Positions 17,494-26,750 of a DNA stretch of 64,000 bases are shown here, piece by piece. This DNA is from an uncultured Parafilimonas sp. (GTDB taxonomy: Bacteria > Bacteroidota > Bacteroidia > Chitinophagales > Chitinophagaceae). The notes under the pieces were generated by a model that was not told the DNA's origin, did not search any database, and worked only from the letters and a program-made list of their open reading frames with translations. Positions within the stretch are counted from its first letter, which is position 1. Every line of letters starts with the position of its first letter. The stretch spans positions 170,310 to 234,309 of the forward strand of contig CAIRZB010000007.1 of the NCBI GenBank assembly GCA_903882935.1, given 5' to 3'. The position numbers and the translations under genes are program-made.

Positions 17494-18747
17494 ATGAGAA
17501 ACACATTCATCAACACACAAAACATAAAAAAAATTTTTCCGGCACTTGTTAGTATAGCATGCATAACCGCATGCCATAAAGATATAACCACATCTAACCA
17601 AACCGGTAGCACTGCCACCGGTAATTTTAGCCAGGTGTTTGAAGATTTTTGGACCAACATGAATAACAGTTACGTTTTTTGGAGCGTTGATACCACTAAT
17701 TGGGACAATATGCACACTGTATATGCCCCTAAGTTTGCAATGCTAAATTTATACGACTCTGCAGACGAGGTTACCGCAAGCGGATATTTCAAATCAATGG
17801 TTGACGGGCTAACTGATTCTCATTACACATTATTTCCGGATGGGGGGTACATTCAACCGGCGCACGACAGAAAAATGAATAATCCATCTTTTATTGAAAA
17901 CATGTTTCAAACGGCCCCCTACAGCCCCAGTTTTGACGGGCGCTTTTATTATACCAATGCGATTGATTCATTATACTTAGGCAGTAAAGTTGTTGGTGTT
18001 GATACCACCAGTGCTTATAAGAACATGTATGCCGTAACCGGTATAGTAAGCAACACCAATATCCTCTATTTGTCATTTAGCAAATTTGCACTTGTGTCCG
18101 AATACCAAGGTGGCTCAGCAAAAATAAAGGCGGTGTTAGATTCATTTTTTGCGCAGTTAACCAACACCGCCATAACAGGGCTGATTATTGATGTTCGAGG
18201 TAATGGCGGCGGTGATGTTAGTGATTTAAATTTTTTGGTGGGCAGCCTTATTTCCAGCCCATTAAATGTAGGCTATACAAGGTCAAAGAGCGGTAACGGC
18301 AGGCTGGATTATACACCTTGGGCACCTGCCATTGTTACGCCAAAAGCCGGTGCCACAGCCTTTACAAAGCCTATTGTGGTACTGGCCGATGGAGAATCGG
18401 TTAGCATGGCCGAATTAACCACGATGGCACTAAAACAATTGTCAAATACCAAGGTGGTGGGCGATACTACTTGGGGTGCTAATGGGCCACTTACCAGCAA
18501 TTCAGTGTATAATGCTGGCTCATTTAGTTTTGGCAACTTGTATACCAATATTGAAACTGGCGCTTCCACCTACTACGGTAACGCCTACACCTCTTCGGTA
18601 ATGTTTAAATATATGGATGGGAAAATTTATGAAGGCAAGGGATTTCCGCCTGACTATGCGGTAAAGCCAACATTGAAACAAGTACTTGTATCAAACACTA
18701 CCGTTGACGACCCACAATTAGACAAAGCAATCAGCCTTTTGCGATAA
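17494..18747 (+). CDS. S41-family (C-terminal processing type) peptidase lipoprotein
   Basis: A 417-residue exported lipoprotein with lipobox ITAC and Cys27. The N-terminal helical region (VFEDFWTNMNNSYVFW, about residues 48-64) and the core S41 fold match Bacteroidota S41 lipoproteins: strand LIIDVRGNGGGDVSDLNFLVGSL near residue 230, and the nucleophile region VVLADGESVSMAELT near residue 295 with Ser in the SVSMAE context. The downstream GDTTWGANG turn and the ending GKGFPPDYAVKPT are typical. A PDZ domain is reduced or absent (residues ~160-200 are too short for a clear one). It probably cleaves or binds envelope peptides; the target is unknown. A weak terminator lies 75 bases downstream. 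Confidence 0.88.
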   Translation: MRNTFINTQNIKKIFPALVSIACITACHKDITTSNQTGSTATGNFSQVFEDFWTNMNNSYVFWSVDTTNWDNMHTVYAPKFAMLNLYDSADEVTASGYFKSMVDGLTDSHYTLFPDGGYIQPAHDRKMNNPSFIENMFQTAPYSPSFDGRFYYTNAIDSLYLGSKVVGVDTTSAYKNMYAVTGIVSNTNILYLSFSKFALVSEYQGGSAKIKAVLDSFFAQLTNTAITGLIIDVRGNGGGDVSDLNFLVGSLISSPLNVGYTRSKSGNGRLDYTPWAPAIVTPKAGATAFTKPIVVLADGESVSMAELTTMALKQLSNTKVVGDTTWGANGPLTSNSVYNAGSFSFGNLYTNIETGASTYYGNAYTSSVMFKYMDGKIYEGKGFPPDYAVKPTLKQVLVSNTTVDDPQLDKAISLLR

Positions 18748-18821
18748 CTTATTTACAAAACCAACACAAATAGCCAAGCATAACACTTTATATTTTTTCG
18801 GATTGTGTGACTATAGAATCG

Positions 18822-18845
18822 AGCCCCGTTTTCTAGCGGGGCTTT
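18822..18845 (+). terminator. Probable terminator after the S41 gene
   Basis: A perfect 7-bp GC-rich stem AGCCCCG/CGGGGCT (18822-18828 with 18837-18843), followed only by a short TT, so the T-run is weak. Confidence 0.6.
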
Positions 18846-18990
18846 CGCAAAATTGGGTGTCGGTTATTGTTGCCATTTAGTCTATCTTTTTTTGTTGCGC
18901 ACGAAATTTTCTTGAGTTTTAGCCACAACATAGTTACTATTTACAATAAATAGATGTACGATTTTAACGACCAAAAAAAAAAAGAAATTG

Positions 18991-19086
18991 ATGCAGAAAA
19001 CCAAAAATAACTATTGGTCACCAAGTGCAGACAAAAGCCTAGAAAACGTAACCGACAAAAAGTTTAAAAATAAACCCGCCTTATAA
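18991..19086 (+). CDS. Possible 31-residue hydrophilic peptide or gene remnant
   Basis: The frame begins ATG CAG AAA and encodes a Lys/Asn/Asp-rich peptide (MQKTKNNYWSPSADKSLENV, then a basic end) with a TAA stop. Codon use resembles local genes, but there is no promoter box, no recognised family and no signal peptide. It overlaps an 18-codon frame starting at 18954 in a different register, separated by an A-tract, which suggests a frameshifted remnant rather than an intact gene. Confidence 0.2.
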   Translation: MQKTKNNYWSPSADKSLENVTDKKFKNKPAL

Positions 19087-19097
19087 CAGCCCCCCAG

Positions 19098-19162
19098 GGT
19101 GCTGCACATGAGGAAACCCCTGGCCCGGGGCCTGTTGGCCCCGGCGGCTCAGGGGGCAGCCC
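19098..19162 (+). repeat. GC-rich three-tier hairpin
   Basis: The inner stem is a perfect 8-bp CCGGGGCC/GGCCCCGG (19125-19132 with 19137-19144) closing a TGTT loop. The middle stem is CCCCTG/CAGGGG (19117-19122 with 19150-19155). The outer stem is GCTGC/GCAGC (19101-19105 with 19156-19160), extended by GG/CC. There is no T-run afterwards. It is far more GC-rich than the flanks. It could be a structured RNA element or a fragment of Gly/Pro-coding sequence. Confidence 0.55.
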
Positions 19163-19418
19163 AGTACCTACCAGTGCATCGTACAAAACATGCTGTCGCT
19201 TGCAAATCCAACATCCTGTTTAAAAAAACCGCATCTTGTTTTACCTACTGTTAGTGGTAAATTAGGTTGGCTCAAAAAAAGCATGCCTGGTTTATTAGAA
19301 CAACCAGAAATTTACAAAGGTATCTGGCATTTGCCAGGTGTGTGTATAAGGCGTTGTCGAATGAACCCTGCAATTGGCAACTAACTTTTTGGGATATGCT
19401 TATTGTTTTACCCAACCC

Positions 19419-19553
19419 ATGAAAAACATAGTATACGCGGCAATTTTGTTAATTACTATTACAATGGCAGGCAGCAGTTTTGAGGTATTCCAAAAACTAC
19501 CGCCTTATCCGGCACCTCTGGGGCTTAAAGCACCACCCAGGCCCGGCATGTAA
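19419..19553 (+). CDS. 44-residue secreted or membrane-anchored microprotein
   Basis: The ATG at 19419 opens a 44-codon frame with classic export features: MKN, a hydrophobic stretch (IVYAAILLITITMAG, residues 4-18), then a short Pro-rich mature part (LPPYPAPLGLKAPPRPGM). I recognise no family. Support for a real gene comes from the signal-like N-terminus, codon use like the neighbours, and a strong terminator with ten T 50 bases after the stop, giving a self-contained unit. No exact TAnnTTTG box is present upstream. The Pro-Pro motif near the end recalls other small exported Bacteroidota proteins. Confidence 0.5.
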   Translation: MKNIVYAAILLITITMAGSSFEVFQKLPPYPAPLGLKAPPRPGM

Positions 19554-19602
19554 AAAAACATTAGCAATAGCGTTGTTCGGCCACTGGCTTAATCAGTTGG
19601 TT

Positions 19603-19650
19603 TGACAAGTTGGGGGTTATGGAAAACCTTCCGCTTGTCATTTTTTTTTT
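19603..19650 (+). terminator. Intrinsic terminator with ten-T run
   Basis: TGACAAG/CTTGTCA arms (19603-19609 with 19634-19640), an inner GGTT/AACC pairing, then TTTTTTTTTT (19641-19650). It terminates the microprotein unit or an RNA from the gene-poor interval. Confidence 0.8.
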
Positions 19651-19741
19651 GTGTTCGGCAAGTAATGTAATCGCAAAGTGTACAGCAATGGCAAATAACC
19701 CTTAAATTGCTTTTCACTTGCTCCATACAAAACCGCCACAC

Positions 19742-22700
19742 ATGAGAAAAGTTTTTTTTATGGCTTTAACGCTGCTTTGCGGCGCATCCTATGCACAGGA
19801 AACGCTGCTGCTCCGTTCTCCATCAATTAGTACCACCAATATTGCTTTTGCCTACGGCGGCGATGTTTGGGTGGCTGGCAGGGATGGCCAACACCCACAG
19901 CGACTTACGGTTAACCAAGATATTGAAACTAACCCTATGCTGTCGCCAGACGGCAAATGGATTGCATTTAGCGGCAACTACGACGGCAACGTGGATGTGT
20001 ATATAATACCGGCAACAGGTGGTTCGCCAAAGCGGCTTACGTATCACCCCGCCGCCGAGTTGGTACGCAGCTGGGACGGGAACAGCAAAGTGGTATTCTC
20101 CTCCACCAGGGAAAGCTGGCACCAATTTAAGCAAAAACTATTTTCGGTTGATATTAATACAGGTGCCGAAACTACTTTGCCAATGCCAGAAGCTTCGCAG
20201 GGTGCGGTGTCGCCCGATGGTAAATACACGGCCTACGTGCGCACTTGGGATATTAATGAATGGGCCAATTTTAGGCTTTACCGCGGCGGAGACGTTGACA
20301 AGGTTTGGATATTCAATAACCAAACGCATGATATTGAAGAAATACCCGCACCACATTCAAACAACCTATCGCCGGTTTGGGCAGATAATAACACCATCTA
20401 TTTTTTAAGCGACCGGGATAATCATTACATTAATATTTACAAGTATACCCTGCAAACAAAGCAAGTAAGCCAGGTTACGGCCTACAAAGATTTTGACGTT
20501 AAAACGCTGTACTCCAACGGGCGGGAGTTAGCATATGAACAAGCCGGCAAAATTTATACACTCAATACTGCCACCGACCAAACAACACATGTACCATTAT
20601 TGATTAATGAAGACTTGCTGTCAAAAAGGCCCTTTTTTGCCAGTGCCGACGGCAACATCCAAAACATAAATATTTCGCCCACCGGCTTACGGGCCGTGAT
20701 GGAAGTACGCGGAGAAATTGTAACCATACCCGCCGACAAGGGTGATGTAAGAAACATAACCCAAACCCCACAGGTAAACGAACGAGACCCCGCATGGAGC
20801 CCCGATGGCAGATACATTGCTTATTTTAGTGATGAAAGCGGCGAATATACCTTAAAGCTTCGCGACCAGAAAGGCGAAAAAGAAGCCATCACCATTACCT
20901 TAGACAGTGCAAACTTTTATTATCACCCCGTTTGGAGCCCAGATAGCAAGAAAATAGCCTACGTTGATAAACAACGCCAATTATGCGTGGTTGATATAAC
21001 CGAAAAAAAGCCAGTTGCCATTGACCGCGACTGGTACACACCTGGCCCACCCCAATTGAACTACACATGGTCAGCAAACAGCAAATGGATTGCCTACAAT
21101 AACCGCGTAGATAACCATTTTGGCGCCATTTTTTTATATGACGTTGAGCATAGGCAAAAGCACCAAGTAACGGATGCCCGTAGCGAAGCAAATTACCCCG
21201 TGTTTAGTAAAGACGGAAAATACCTCTTCTTTACTGCAAGCATTAACTACGGCCCTGCAGAGGCATGGCTTGATTTAAGCAGTTACAATTATACCGTACA
21301 AAGCAACATTTATGCGGTGGTATTGTCAAAAAAAGAACCATCGTTGCTACAGCCAAAGAGTGATGAAGAGGCCATAACAACCGACACTTTTAAAACAGTA
21401 CCTGATGAAAAAGCAAAAGCCACCAAAAAAGATAAAGCCGAAGTAACAAAGGCAAAAACCGAAGACGACAAAACCAACGACATGGTGATTGATTTTGATG
21501 GCATAGACCAGCGGATTGTAGCCCTGCCTATACCAACCAAAACAATATCAGGGCTAAACGCTGGGGTAGATGGCCAGTTATTTTACCTTACGCAAGACTA
21601 TCATGCCACCAACTATACCCTAAATGCTTACGATATTAGCAAGCGCAGCACCGGGTTAGTTATGGCCGGCATTGACGCATATTTTATAAGCAGCGACGGC
21701 AAAAAAATGCTGTATGCAGCCAACAACAGTTACGGCATAACCGCTGTGCCGGGCAAGCCTGCCATTGGTGACGGTGCCTTAAACACTGGCAGCGTTAAAA
21801 TTTATGTTGACCCCGCCAAAGAATGGGCGCAGATGTACAATGAGGTTTGGCGGCTTGAACGGGATTTTTTATATGTAAAAAATGCCAACGGTGCCAATTT
21901 AGAGGCATTGAAGAAAAAATACGCCGTTTTTTTACCTTACGTAGCCCACAGGGGTGACCTGAATTATGTATTTAAGCAAATGCTGGCCGAACTTGTGCTG
22001 GGGCATGTGTTTACCGGCGGCGGCGATTACCCCCAAGCAAAAAATGTAAGCGTTGGTTTATTGGGGGCTGATTATGCAATCACCAACGGTTTGTATACTT
22101 TTAAAAGAATATATACCGGCCTTAATTGGAACCCAAACCTTACTGCACCCCTTACCCAACCCGGCATAGATGTTAAAGAGGGTGAATATTTACTTGCCGT
22201 AAACGGTATTCCGCTAGATGAGAAAACAAACATCTACAGCCTGTTTCAAAACACTGCGGGTAAGCAAACACGCATAACGGTTAACACACATCCTACCCTA
22301 AAAGATGCCAAAGAGTTTATTGTGTTGCCCATAGCGAGCGAAATGGACCTGCGCAGGATGAACTGGGTGGAAGACAACCGGAAAAAAGTGGACTCGTTAA
22401 GCGGTGGCAAAATCGCCTACATCTACCTGCCCAACACTGCGGATGAAGGCTACGATTTTTTTAACCGTTACTTTTTTTCGCAGTTAGACAAGCAAGCAGT
22501 TATTGCCGACGACCGCGATAACATGGGCGGTTTTGCCGCAGATTATATAGTTGACATGTTGGCGCGCAATACTGTTATGTATTCCAACAAAAGAGACGGC
22601 AAGCCGTTCTCCATACCCAATGCGGTTATCAATGGCCCCAAAGTAATGCTCACAAATTCGCACTCGCTCTCCGGCGGCGACCTTATGCCTTATATGTTCC

Positions 22701-23011
22701 GTTACAAAAATGTAGGCCGCTTGGTTGGCACTACCACCTTGGGTATATTAGTAGGCAATGCTGGCAACCCCGGCCTGATGGATGGCGGCCATATTACCGC
22801 ACCAAACATTGGCATATTTAGCACTGATGAAAAATGGATTATTGAACAGGAAGGGGTTGCACCAGACGTAGAGGTGGATAATTACCCAAAAGACATCATC
22901 AATGGCCATGATGCACAGCTTGAGAAAGCCATTGAACTTATTTTGAAAGACCTTAAGCCTTTTAAAGAAGTACATCAACCTGCAGACCCTATTAGGGTAG
23001 CTGATTATTAG
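19742..23011 (+). CDS. Tricorn-like S41 peptidase with WD40/PD40 propellers
   Basis: A large exported peptidase of 1089 residues from the ATG at 19742, which gives a clean signal peptide (MRKVFFMALTLLCGASYAQ); an upstream TTG would add eight atypical residues. Two beta-propellers built of PD40-type repeats (NPMLSPDGKWIAFSGN, DPAWSPDGRYIAYFSDE, HPVWSPDSKKIAYVD) cover about residues 20-520. A Lys/Glu/Asp/Thr-rich spacer follows at about 540-580. A PDZ-like domain (EGEYLLAVNGIPLDEKTN) lies near 808-830. The S41 core at the end has LTNSHSLSGGDLMPYMFR with the presumed nucleophilic Ser, GTTTLGILVG, and GVAPDVEVDNYPKD. Archaeal tricorn degrades proteasome-derived peptides; here it is more likely a periplasmic peptide-degrading enzyme. 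The DUF885 gene follows after 59 bases. Confidence 0.92.
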   Translation: MRKVFFMALTLLCGASYAQETLLLRSPSISTTNIAFAYGGDVWVAGRDGQHPQRLTVNQDIETNPMLSPDGKWIAFSGNYDGNVDVYIIPATGGSPKRLTYHPAAELVRSWDGNSKVVFSSTRESWHQFKQKLFSVDINTGAETTLPMPEASQGAVSPDGKYTAYVRTWDINEWANFRLYRGGDVDKVWIFNNQTHDIEEIPAPHSNNLSPVWADNNTIYFLSDRDNHYINIYKYTLQTKQVSQVTAYKDFDVKTLYSNGRELAYEQAGKIYTLNTATDQTTHVPLLINEDLLSKRPFFASADGNIQNINISPTGLRAVMEVRGEIVTIPADKGDVRNITQTPQVNERDPAWSPDGRYIAYFSDESGEYTLKLRDQKGEKEAITITLDSANFYYHPVWSPDSKKIAYVDKQRQLCVVDITEKKPVAIDRDWYTPGPPQLNYTWSANSKWIAYNNRVDNHFGAIFLYDVEHRQKHQVTDARSEANYPVFSKDGKYLFFTASINYGPAEAWLDLSSYNYTVQSNIYAVVLSKKEPSLLQPKSDEEAITTDTFKTVPDEKAKATKKDKAEVTKAKTEDDKTNDMVIDFDGIDQRIVALPIPTKTISGLNAGVDGQLFYLTQDYHATNYTLNAYDISKRSTGLVMAGIDAYFISSDGKKMLYAANNSYGITAVPGKPAIGDGALNTGSVKIYVDPAKEWAQMYNEVWRLERDFLYVKNANGANLEALKKKYAVFLPYVAHRGDLNYVFKQMLAELVLGHVFTGGGDYPQAKNVSVGLLGADYAITNGLYTFKRIYTGLNWNPNLTAPLTQPGIDVKEGEYLLAVNGIPLDEKTNIYSLFQNTAGKQTRITVNTHPTLKDAKEFIVLPIASEMDLRRMNWVEDNRKKVDSLSGGKIAYIYLPNTADEGYDFFNRYFFSQLDKQAVIADDRDNMGGFAADYIVDMLARNTVMYSNKRDGKPFSIPNAVINGPKVMLTNSHSLSGGDLMPYMFRYKNVGRLVGTTTLGILVGNAGNPGLMDGGHITAPNIGIFSTDEKWIIEQEGVAPDVEVDNYPKDIINGHDAQLEKAIELILKDLKPFKEVHQPADPIRVADY

Positions 23012-23070
23012 GAATTCCATTGTGGCTTAAGGCTAGTAAACAATAAAATTTAGTAATCATTAAACGTTTT

Positions 23071-24831
23071 ATGAAAAAGCGAATATTATTCTACAGCTTA
23101 ACATTAATAGTATTAAGTGGCTGCAATAGCCATAACACAACAGCCGAAGGCTCTGCAGGCAACGACACTTTGTTCAATGCTTTTAAAGAGCGTTTTATGG
23201 ACGCCTACTGGCAGGCCAACCCATCATCAGCCATTTACATAGGGTATAGAAAATATTATGACACGTTAAAAATACCCGACAGTGCCGCTTTTGCAGGCGA
23301 CGTAAAATTTGCAAAGGATTATACCGACACTTTGCATACGTTTAATTATGATGGTCTTTCTGACAACAACAAGATTGATTATAAAATATTAGAAAACCAG
23401 TTTGCCAGCACAGCGTGGTATGTTGATACGTTTAAGCAACAACAATGGGACCCATCGGGATACAATTTAGGCGGTGAATGCTATGAAATTATCTCCCGCA
23501 ATTTTGCTCCTTTGAATGAAAGGCTAAAAATTTTATCAAAGCACCTTCAACACGCAGATGCCTACTACAGTGCCGCCTTAAACCAAATTAAGCAACCAAC
23601 CAAGGAGCATACTGATCTTGCTATTAAACAAAACGAAGGGGCGCTTGGTGTGTTTGACGCTGGGCTAACCGATTCAATAAAAGCATCATCATTAACACAA
23701 GCAGAGAAAGATACTTTACAGGCGCGGGTGGCATTAACCGTGTCATCCATAAAAAATTATGTGGCTGGATTAACAAAAATACTGACCGACAAAAGCCAAC
23801 CATTCCGTGATTTTAGGATAGGCAAGGAATTATTCACCCAAAAATTTAAGTACGACCTTGTAACCGATATTACGGCAACAGATTTGTTTAACAAAGCTGA
23901 AGCCGCGAAAAATTATTACCATGCCGAATCTTACAAATTGGCCGACCAACTGTGGGTTAAATATTGCGGTACCACTGCAAAGCCAACTGATAGTTTGTTG
24001 CTGATAAAGACTGTGATAGATAAAATTGCGCTACACCACGCAACCCCACAGCATTTATTGGATACCGCCAAAAAGCAAGTACACGACCTTGAACATTTTA
24101 TTGTAGCTAAAGACCTGTTTAATTACGACACCACCTCAGCCTTAGAAGTTAGGATAATGCCCGCATTTGCCGCAGGGGTAACATTGGCATCGGCAAGCGG
24201 CACCCCCGTTTACAGTAAAAAAGAAACGACATTTTATAATGTGGCCGACCTTACCCACCAACCTGCGGCACAATCTGAAAGTTCGCTAAGAGAGTATAAC
24301 GACTACACATTGCAAATACTCTCCATTCACGAGGCTATGCCGGGCCATTGCCTGCAAAGCGTTTACAGCAGTAACAAATCGCCGGATATTATACAGGCGG
24401 TATTTGGCAATGGCGCCACTGTTGAAGGCTGGGCAGTGTACTGTGAAAAAATGATGTTAGATAACGGCTGGGCAAACAACTCGCCCGAAATGTGGCTGAT
24501 GTTTTACAAATGGAGCTTGCGCGAATGTTGTAACGTAATTGTGGATTATGGCATACAATGCCTTAATTACAGCAAAGATGATGTGGTAAAGCTGTTAAAG
24601 AACGAGGCCTTTCAGGAAGATGCACAAATTGAGGAAAAATACCACCGCGCAACCGTATCACAGGTACAGTTATGCAGCTATTTCTCGGGCGCCACAGATA
24701 TACTAGCCCTGCGCGAAGCTTATAAAGCAGAACAAGGCAGCACTTACACACTTAAGCATTTTCATGAAAAATTCCTGAGTTACGGTGCCGCGCCCGTAAA
24801 ATTTATTCGTTCACTCATGTTAAAAAAGTAA
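23071..24831 (+). CDS. DUF885 family lipoprotein (putative zinc metallopeptidase)
   Basis: A 586-residue exported lipoprotein with lipobox LSGC (Cys18). It belongs to the DUF885 family, which is distantly related to zinc peptidases. The metal-site motif HEAMPGH occurs in SIHEAMPGHCLQ near residue 423, followed by the conserved Glu region GATVEGWAVYCEKMML. Family-typical segments are AYWQANPSSAIYIG near the N-terminus and SYFSGATDILALREAYK near the C-terminus. The length is normal. The gene lies 59 bases after the tricorn-like peptidase and 11 bases before a small gene, so all four genes from 19742 to 25662 probably form one operon. Together they look like a periplasmic peptide-turnover module; the precise substrate is unknown. 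Confidence 0.88.
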   Translation: MKKRILFYSLTLIVLSGCNSHNTTAEGSAGNDTLFNAFKERFMDAYWQANPSSAIYIGYRKYYDTLKIPDSAAFAGDVKFAKDYTDTLHTFNYDGLSDNNKIDYKILENQFASTAWYVDTFKQQQWDPSGYNLGGECYEIISRNFAPLNERLKILSKHLQHADAYYSAALNQIKQPTKEHTDLAIKQNEGALGVFDAGLTDSIKASSLTQAEKDTLQARVALTVSSIKNYVAGLTKILTDKSQPFRDFRIGKELFTQKFKYDLVTDITATDLFNKAEAAKNYYHAESYKLADQLWVKYCGTTAKPTDSLLLIKTVIDKIALHHATPQHLLDTAKKQVHDLEHFIVAKDLFNYDTTSALEVRIMPAFAAGVTLASASGTPVYSKKETTFYNVADLTHQPAAQSESSLREYNDYTLQILSIHEAMPGHCLQSVYSSNKSPDIIQAVFGNGATVEGWAVYCEKMMLDNGWANNSPEMWLMFYKWSLRECCNVIVDYGIQCLNYSKDDVVKLLKNEAFQEDAQIEEKYHRATVSQVQLCSYFSGATDILALREAYKAEQGSTYTLKHFHEKFLSYGAAPVKFIRSLMLKK

Positions 24832-24842
24832 AGTAAAATAAT

Positions 24843-25259
24843 ATGGCGTTTTTACAAGGCCTCAAAAATTTACTTAAGCCAGCACCCCAAAAATTAAAAC
24901 GAGAGAGGGAACTGATAAAGCCATTTAAAGGCAGGTATGACGACATGGGCATATTTACTTTTGATGGGGATGGTTTTTCTATTACACTTAAAGACGGCAC
25001 CCATGCTATACAATGGCATAATGTGGAGAAGCTTACCGCATACAAAATTGATTTGATGACATATGATGAGATTTGTTTGAACATTGTAACCAATGATGGC
25101 AGCTTTACAATATCTGAAGATACCCCAGGTTGGTACCAGTTTGTAGATAAAACTAAATTGGTTTTTCCGGGTATTGATAAAGACTGGGACGCTACAATTG
25201 TGTACCCTTCATTTGCCACAAACCTTACAATACTGTATGAAAAGCCTGTCAATGCTTGA
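24843..25259 (+). CDS. Conserved hypothetical protein (Bacteroidota)
   Basis: A 138-residue soluble protein without signal peptide or membrane segment. The sequence alternates beta-like strands (GIFTFDGDGFSITLKDGTH, WHNVEKLTAYKIDLMTYDEI, LNIVTNDGSFTISEDTPGW) and ends with FPGIDKDWDATIVYPSFATN. This resembles a widespread uncharacterised Bacteroidota family with a conserved D-E-I-C-x-x-I and G-W-Y-x-F pattern. Function is unknown. It starts 11 bases after the DUF885 stop, and its stop codon overlaps the start of the RDD gene, indicating translational coupling. Confidence 0.6.
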   Translation: MAFLQGLKNLLKPAPQKLKRERELIKPFKGRYDDMGIFTFDGDGFSITLKDGTHAIQWHNVEKLTAYKIDLMTYDEICLNIVTNDGSFTISEDTPGWYQFVDKTKLVFPGIDKDWDATIVYPSFATNLTILYEKPVNA

Positions 25260-25662
25260 TTCCGCCACTCACACAACAATAAACTATTGCTCACTAAGCG
25301 ACCGTGTGAAATCAATTTTCATTGATAGCTTTTTTATCATCATGGCAATGCTGCTATTTTCAACAGTGCTTGACATGTTTAATAACCCACCTGTTTGGGC
25401 GAGGGTGGCCTTGTTTATTGCAATATGGTTTTTATACGAGCCGGTTTGTGTGGCGTATGGTTGTACCATAGGCCAATATATTATGCATATACGCGTACGC
25501 AGCGCAAAAGACACTACAAAACATATTCATATCGTGCTGTCGTATATCCGTTATATTATTAAGATATTATTAGGCTGGTTGTCATTTCTGTCACTTGCCT
25601 TCAACAAACAGCGGCAGGCTGTGCATGATTTGGCTGTGGAAAGTGTGATGATAAAAGTGTAA
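25252..25662 (+). CDS. RDD family membrane protein
   Basis: A 136-residue inner-membrane protein of the RDD family. Hydrophobic segments lie near residues 22-42, 51-70 and 98-116. The Arg-Asp-type signature appears as LSDRVKSIFIDSFFI near the N-terminus, and the family's second-helix motif as GCTIGQYIMHIRVRSAKD. The C-terminal NKQRQAVHDLAVESVMIK is typical. The ATG at 25252 overlaps the upstream stop (ATGCTTGA), the usual coupling arrangement; an upstream in-frame TTG/ATG would only add residues encoded inside the previous gene. Role unknown; some RDD proteins are ion antiporters. Confidence 0.8.
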   Translation: MLDSATHTTINYCSLSDRVKSIFIDSFFIIMAMLLFSTVLDMFNNPPVWARVALFIAIWFLYEPVCVAYGCTIGQYIMHIRVRSAKDTTKHIHIVLSYIRYIIKILLGWLSFLSLAFNKQRQAVHDLAVESVMIKV

Positions 25663-25772
25663 AATTATAACATTGTACCTAGCAATTGTTAATTGGTTGA
25701 ATACGCCAAATTTGAATGGGCAAGTTATCCCAATAATTTATTTATCTTTTTCTATTAAAAAGTCATTTATAA

Positions 25773-26750
25773 ATGGGTGAGGAAACTTATTTCCCAAGAA
25801 CCTTATATTCTTTGCAATTGTTGCGGTTTATAGCTGCTTTGTTTGTATTACTATTTCACCTAGACTTGCTAAAATCTGGCTACAAAGGGGTAGATATATT
25901 TTTTGTAATCAGTGGGTTTGTTATGTATTACTCCGCTATTATTGAAAAAAGGAGGAACTTGCGAGTGTTTGTTATAAACCGAGTAACCAAGGTATATTTA
26001 TTATACTGGTTGGTATTAATAGCCTTTTATTGTATTAGGCCATACACCATTGATACATATTTAATAAATACTATCTTATTAATCCCAAACCATACTTCCA
26101 TCCTTGGTGTTAGTTGGAGCCTTAGTTATGAACTCTACTTTTATTGCATTTTTGCGGGGGTTGCATTCTTTACTAGAAATAAATTACAGGCACGGATATT
26201 TTGGACTTTTTTGTTCATTTCTACGCTCATCACTTTATTAAACTTCACACCTTATACATTTAAAGGTTCTTTTTTGCATTTTTTGGCAGGCCAAAATATT
26301 TGGGAGTTTCTTTTAGGTATATTTTGTGGGTATTTGTTTAAAACTCGCAAAATTCACCCATATATTTCCGCATCATTAGCAATCACGGCAGGGTTGGCAA
26401 TTTCTATTTCGTCATTTGAGTATGCGAAACCTATAGGATTCTTAGTTTACGGACTGCTGTCTTTTCTAACTGTTTTATTTATTACATCATATGAAAAACA
26501 AGCTGCTTTCGACCGAAGAGCCTCAACAATAATGAAACTTTTAGGCGACGCGTCTTACTCAATATATCTAATTGGTCCTGTTGTAACAATGGCCTTAGCG
26601 CCAAGTACGTTTAAAACGAAAATATTGACGATTATCTTTATAATAATCATTTCAATAGTGGTCAACCAATTGATAGAGACTAAACTTCTATTAACTGTTC
26701 GACTGTTATTGAACAAAATGTTATTTACAGTAAAGAGTAATCACAAATAA
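25773..26750 (+). CDS. Acyltransferase 3 family membrane protein (OafA/YrhL type)
   Basis: A 325-residue polytopic membrane protein that probably transfers acyl groups, usually O-acetyl, to cell-surface glycans. It opens with the family signature SLQLLRFIAALFVLLFHLDLL, containing the catalytic-site His, followed by GYKGVDIFFVISGFVMYYS and a basic loop with FVINRVTKVYLLYWL. About nine or ten hydrophobic segments span the rest. The base composition is visibly more AT-rich than in flanking genes, and the neighbours are unrelated, suggesting later acquisition. The 3' end overlaps the convergent ATPase gene by 10 bases. No glycan cluster is nearby to name its acceptor. Confidence 0.88.
   Translation: MGEETYFPRTLYSLQLLRFIAALFVLLFHLDLLKSGYKGVDIFFVISGFVMYYSAIIEKRRNLRVFVINRVTKVYLLYWLVLIAFYCIRPYTIDTYLINTILLIPNHTSILGVSWSLSYELYFYCIFAGVAFFTRNKLQARIFWTFLFISTLITLLNFTPYTFKGSFLHFLAGQNIWEFLLGIFCGYLFKTRKIHPYISASLAITAGLAISISSFEYAKPIGFLVYGLLSFLTVLFITSYEKQAAFDRRASTIMKLLGDASYSIYLIGPVVTMALAPSTFKTKILTIIFIIIISIVVNQLIETKLLLTVRLLLNKMLFTVKSNHK

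Larger units (their letters stand above)
18846..19418. other. Gene-poor interval with coding-like remnants
   Basis: No confident gene lies in this stretch. Two overlapping miniature frames (18954-19010 and 18991-19086) flank an 11-base A-tract at 18973-18983. The GC-rich block at 19090-19165 reads as a Gly/Pro-rich peptide in another frame without a start codon. A 64-codon frame at 19190-19384 has no homology I recognise and atypical composition. The pattern fits a decayed small gene or a structured noncoding RNA. Confidence 0.4.

Noticed and set aside
19190..19384. 64-codon frame in the gene-poor interval
   Set aside because: No homology recognised, no promoter box, no export or membrane pattern; kept only as part of the interval description.
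20019..20408. 129-codon alternative frame within the tricorn-like peptidase gene
   Set aside because: It overlaps clear PD40 repeats in the true frame, has no start context and no recognisable domain.
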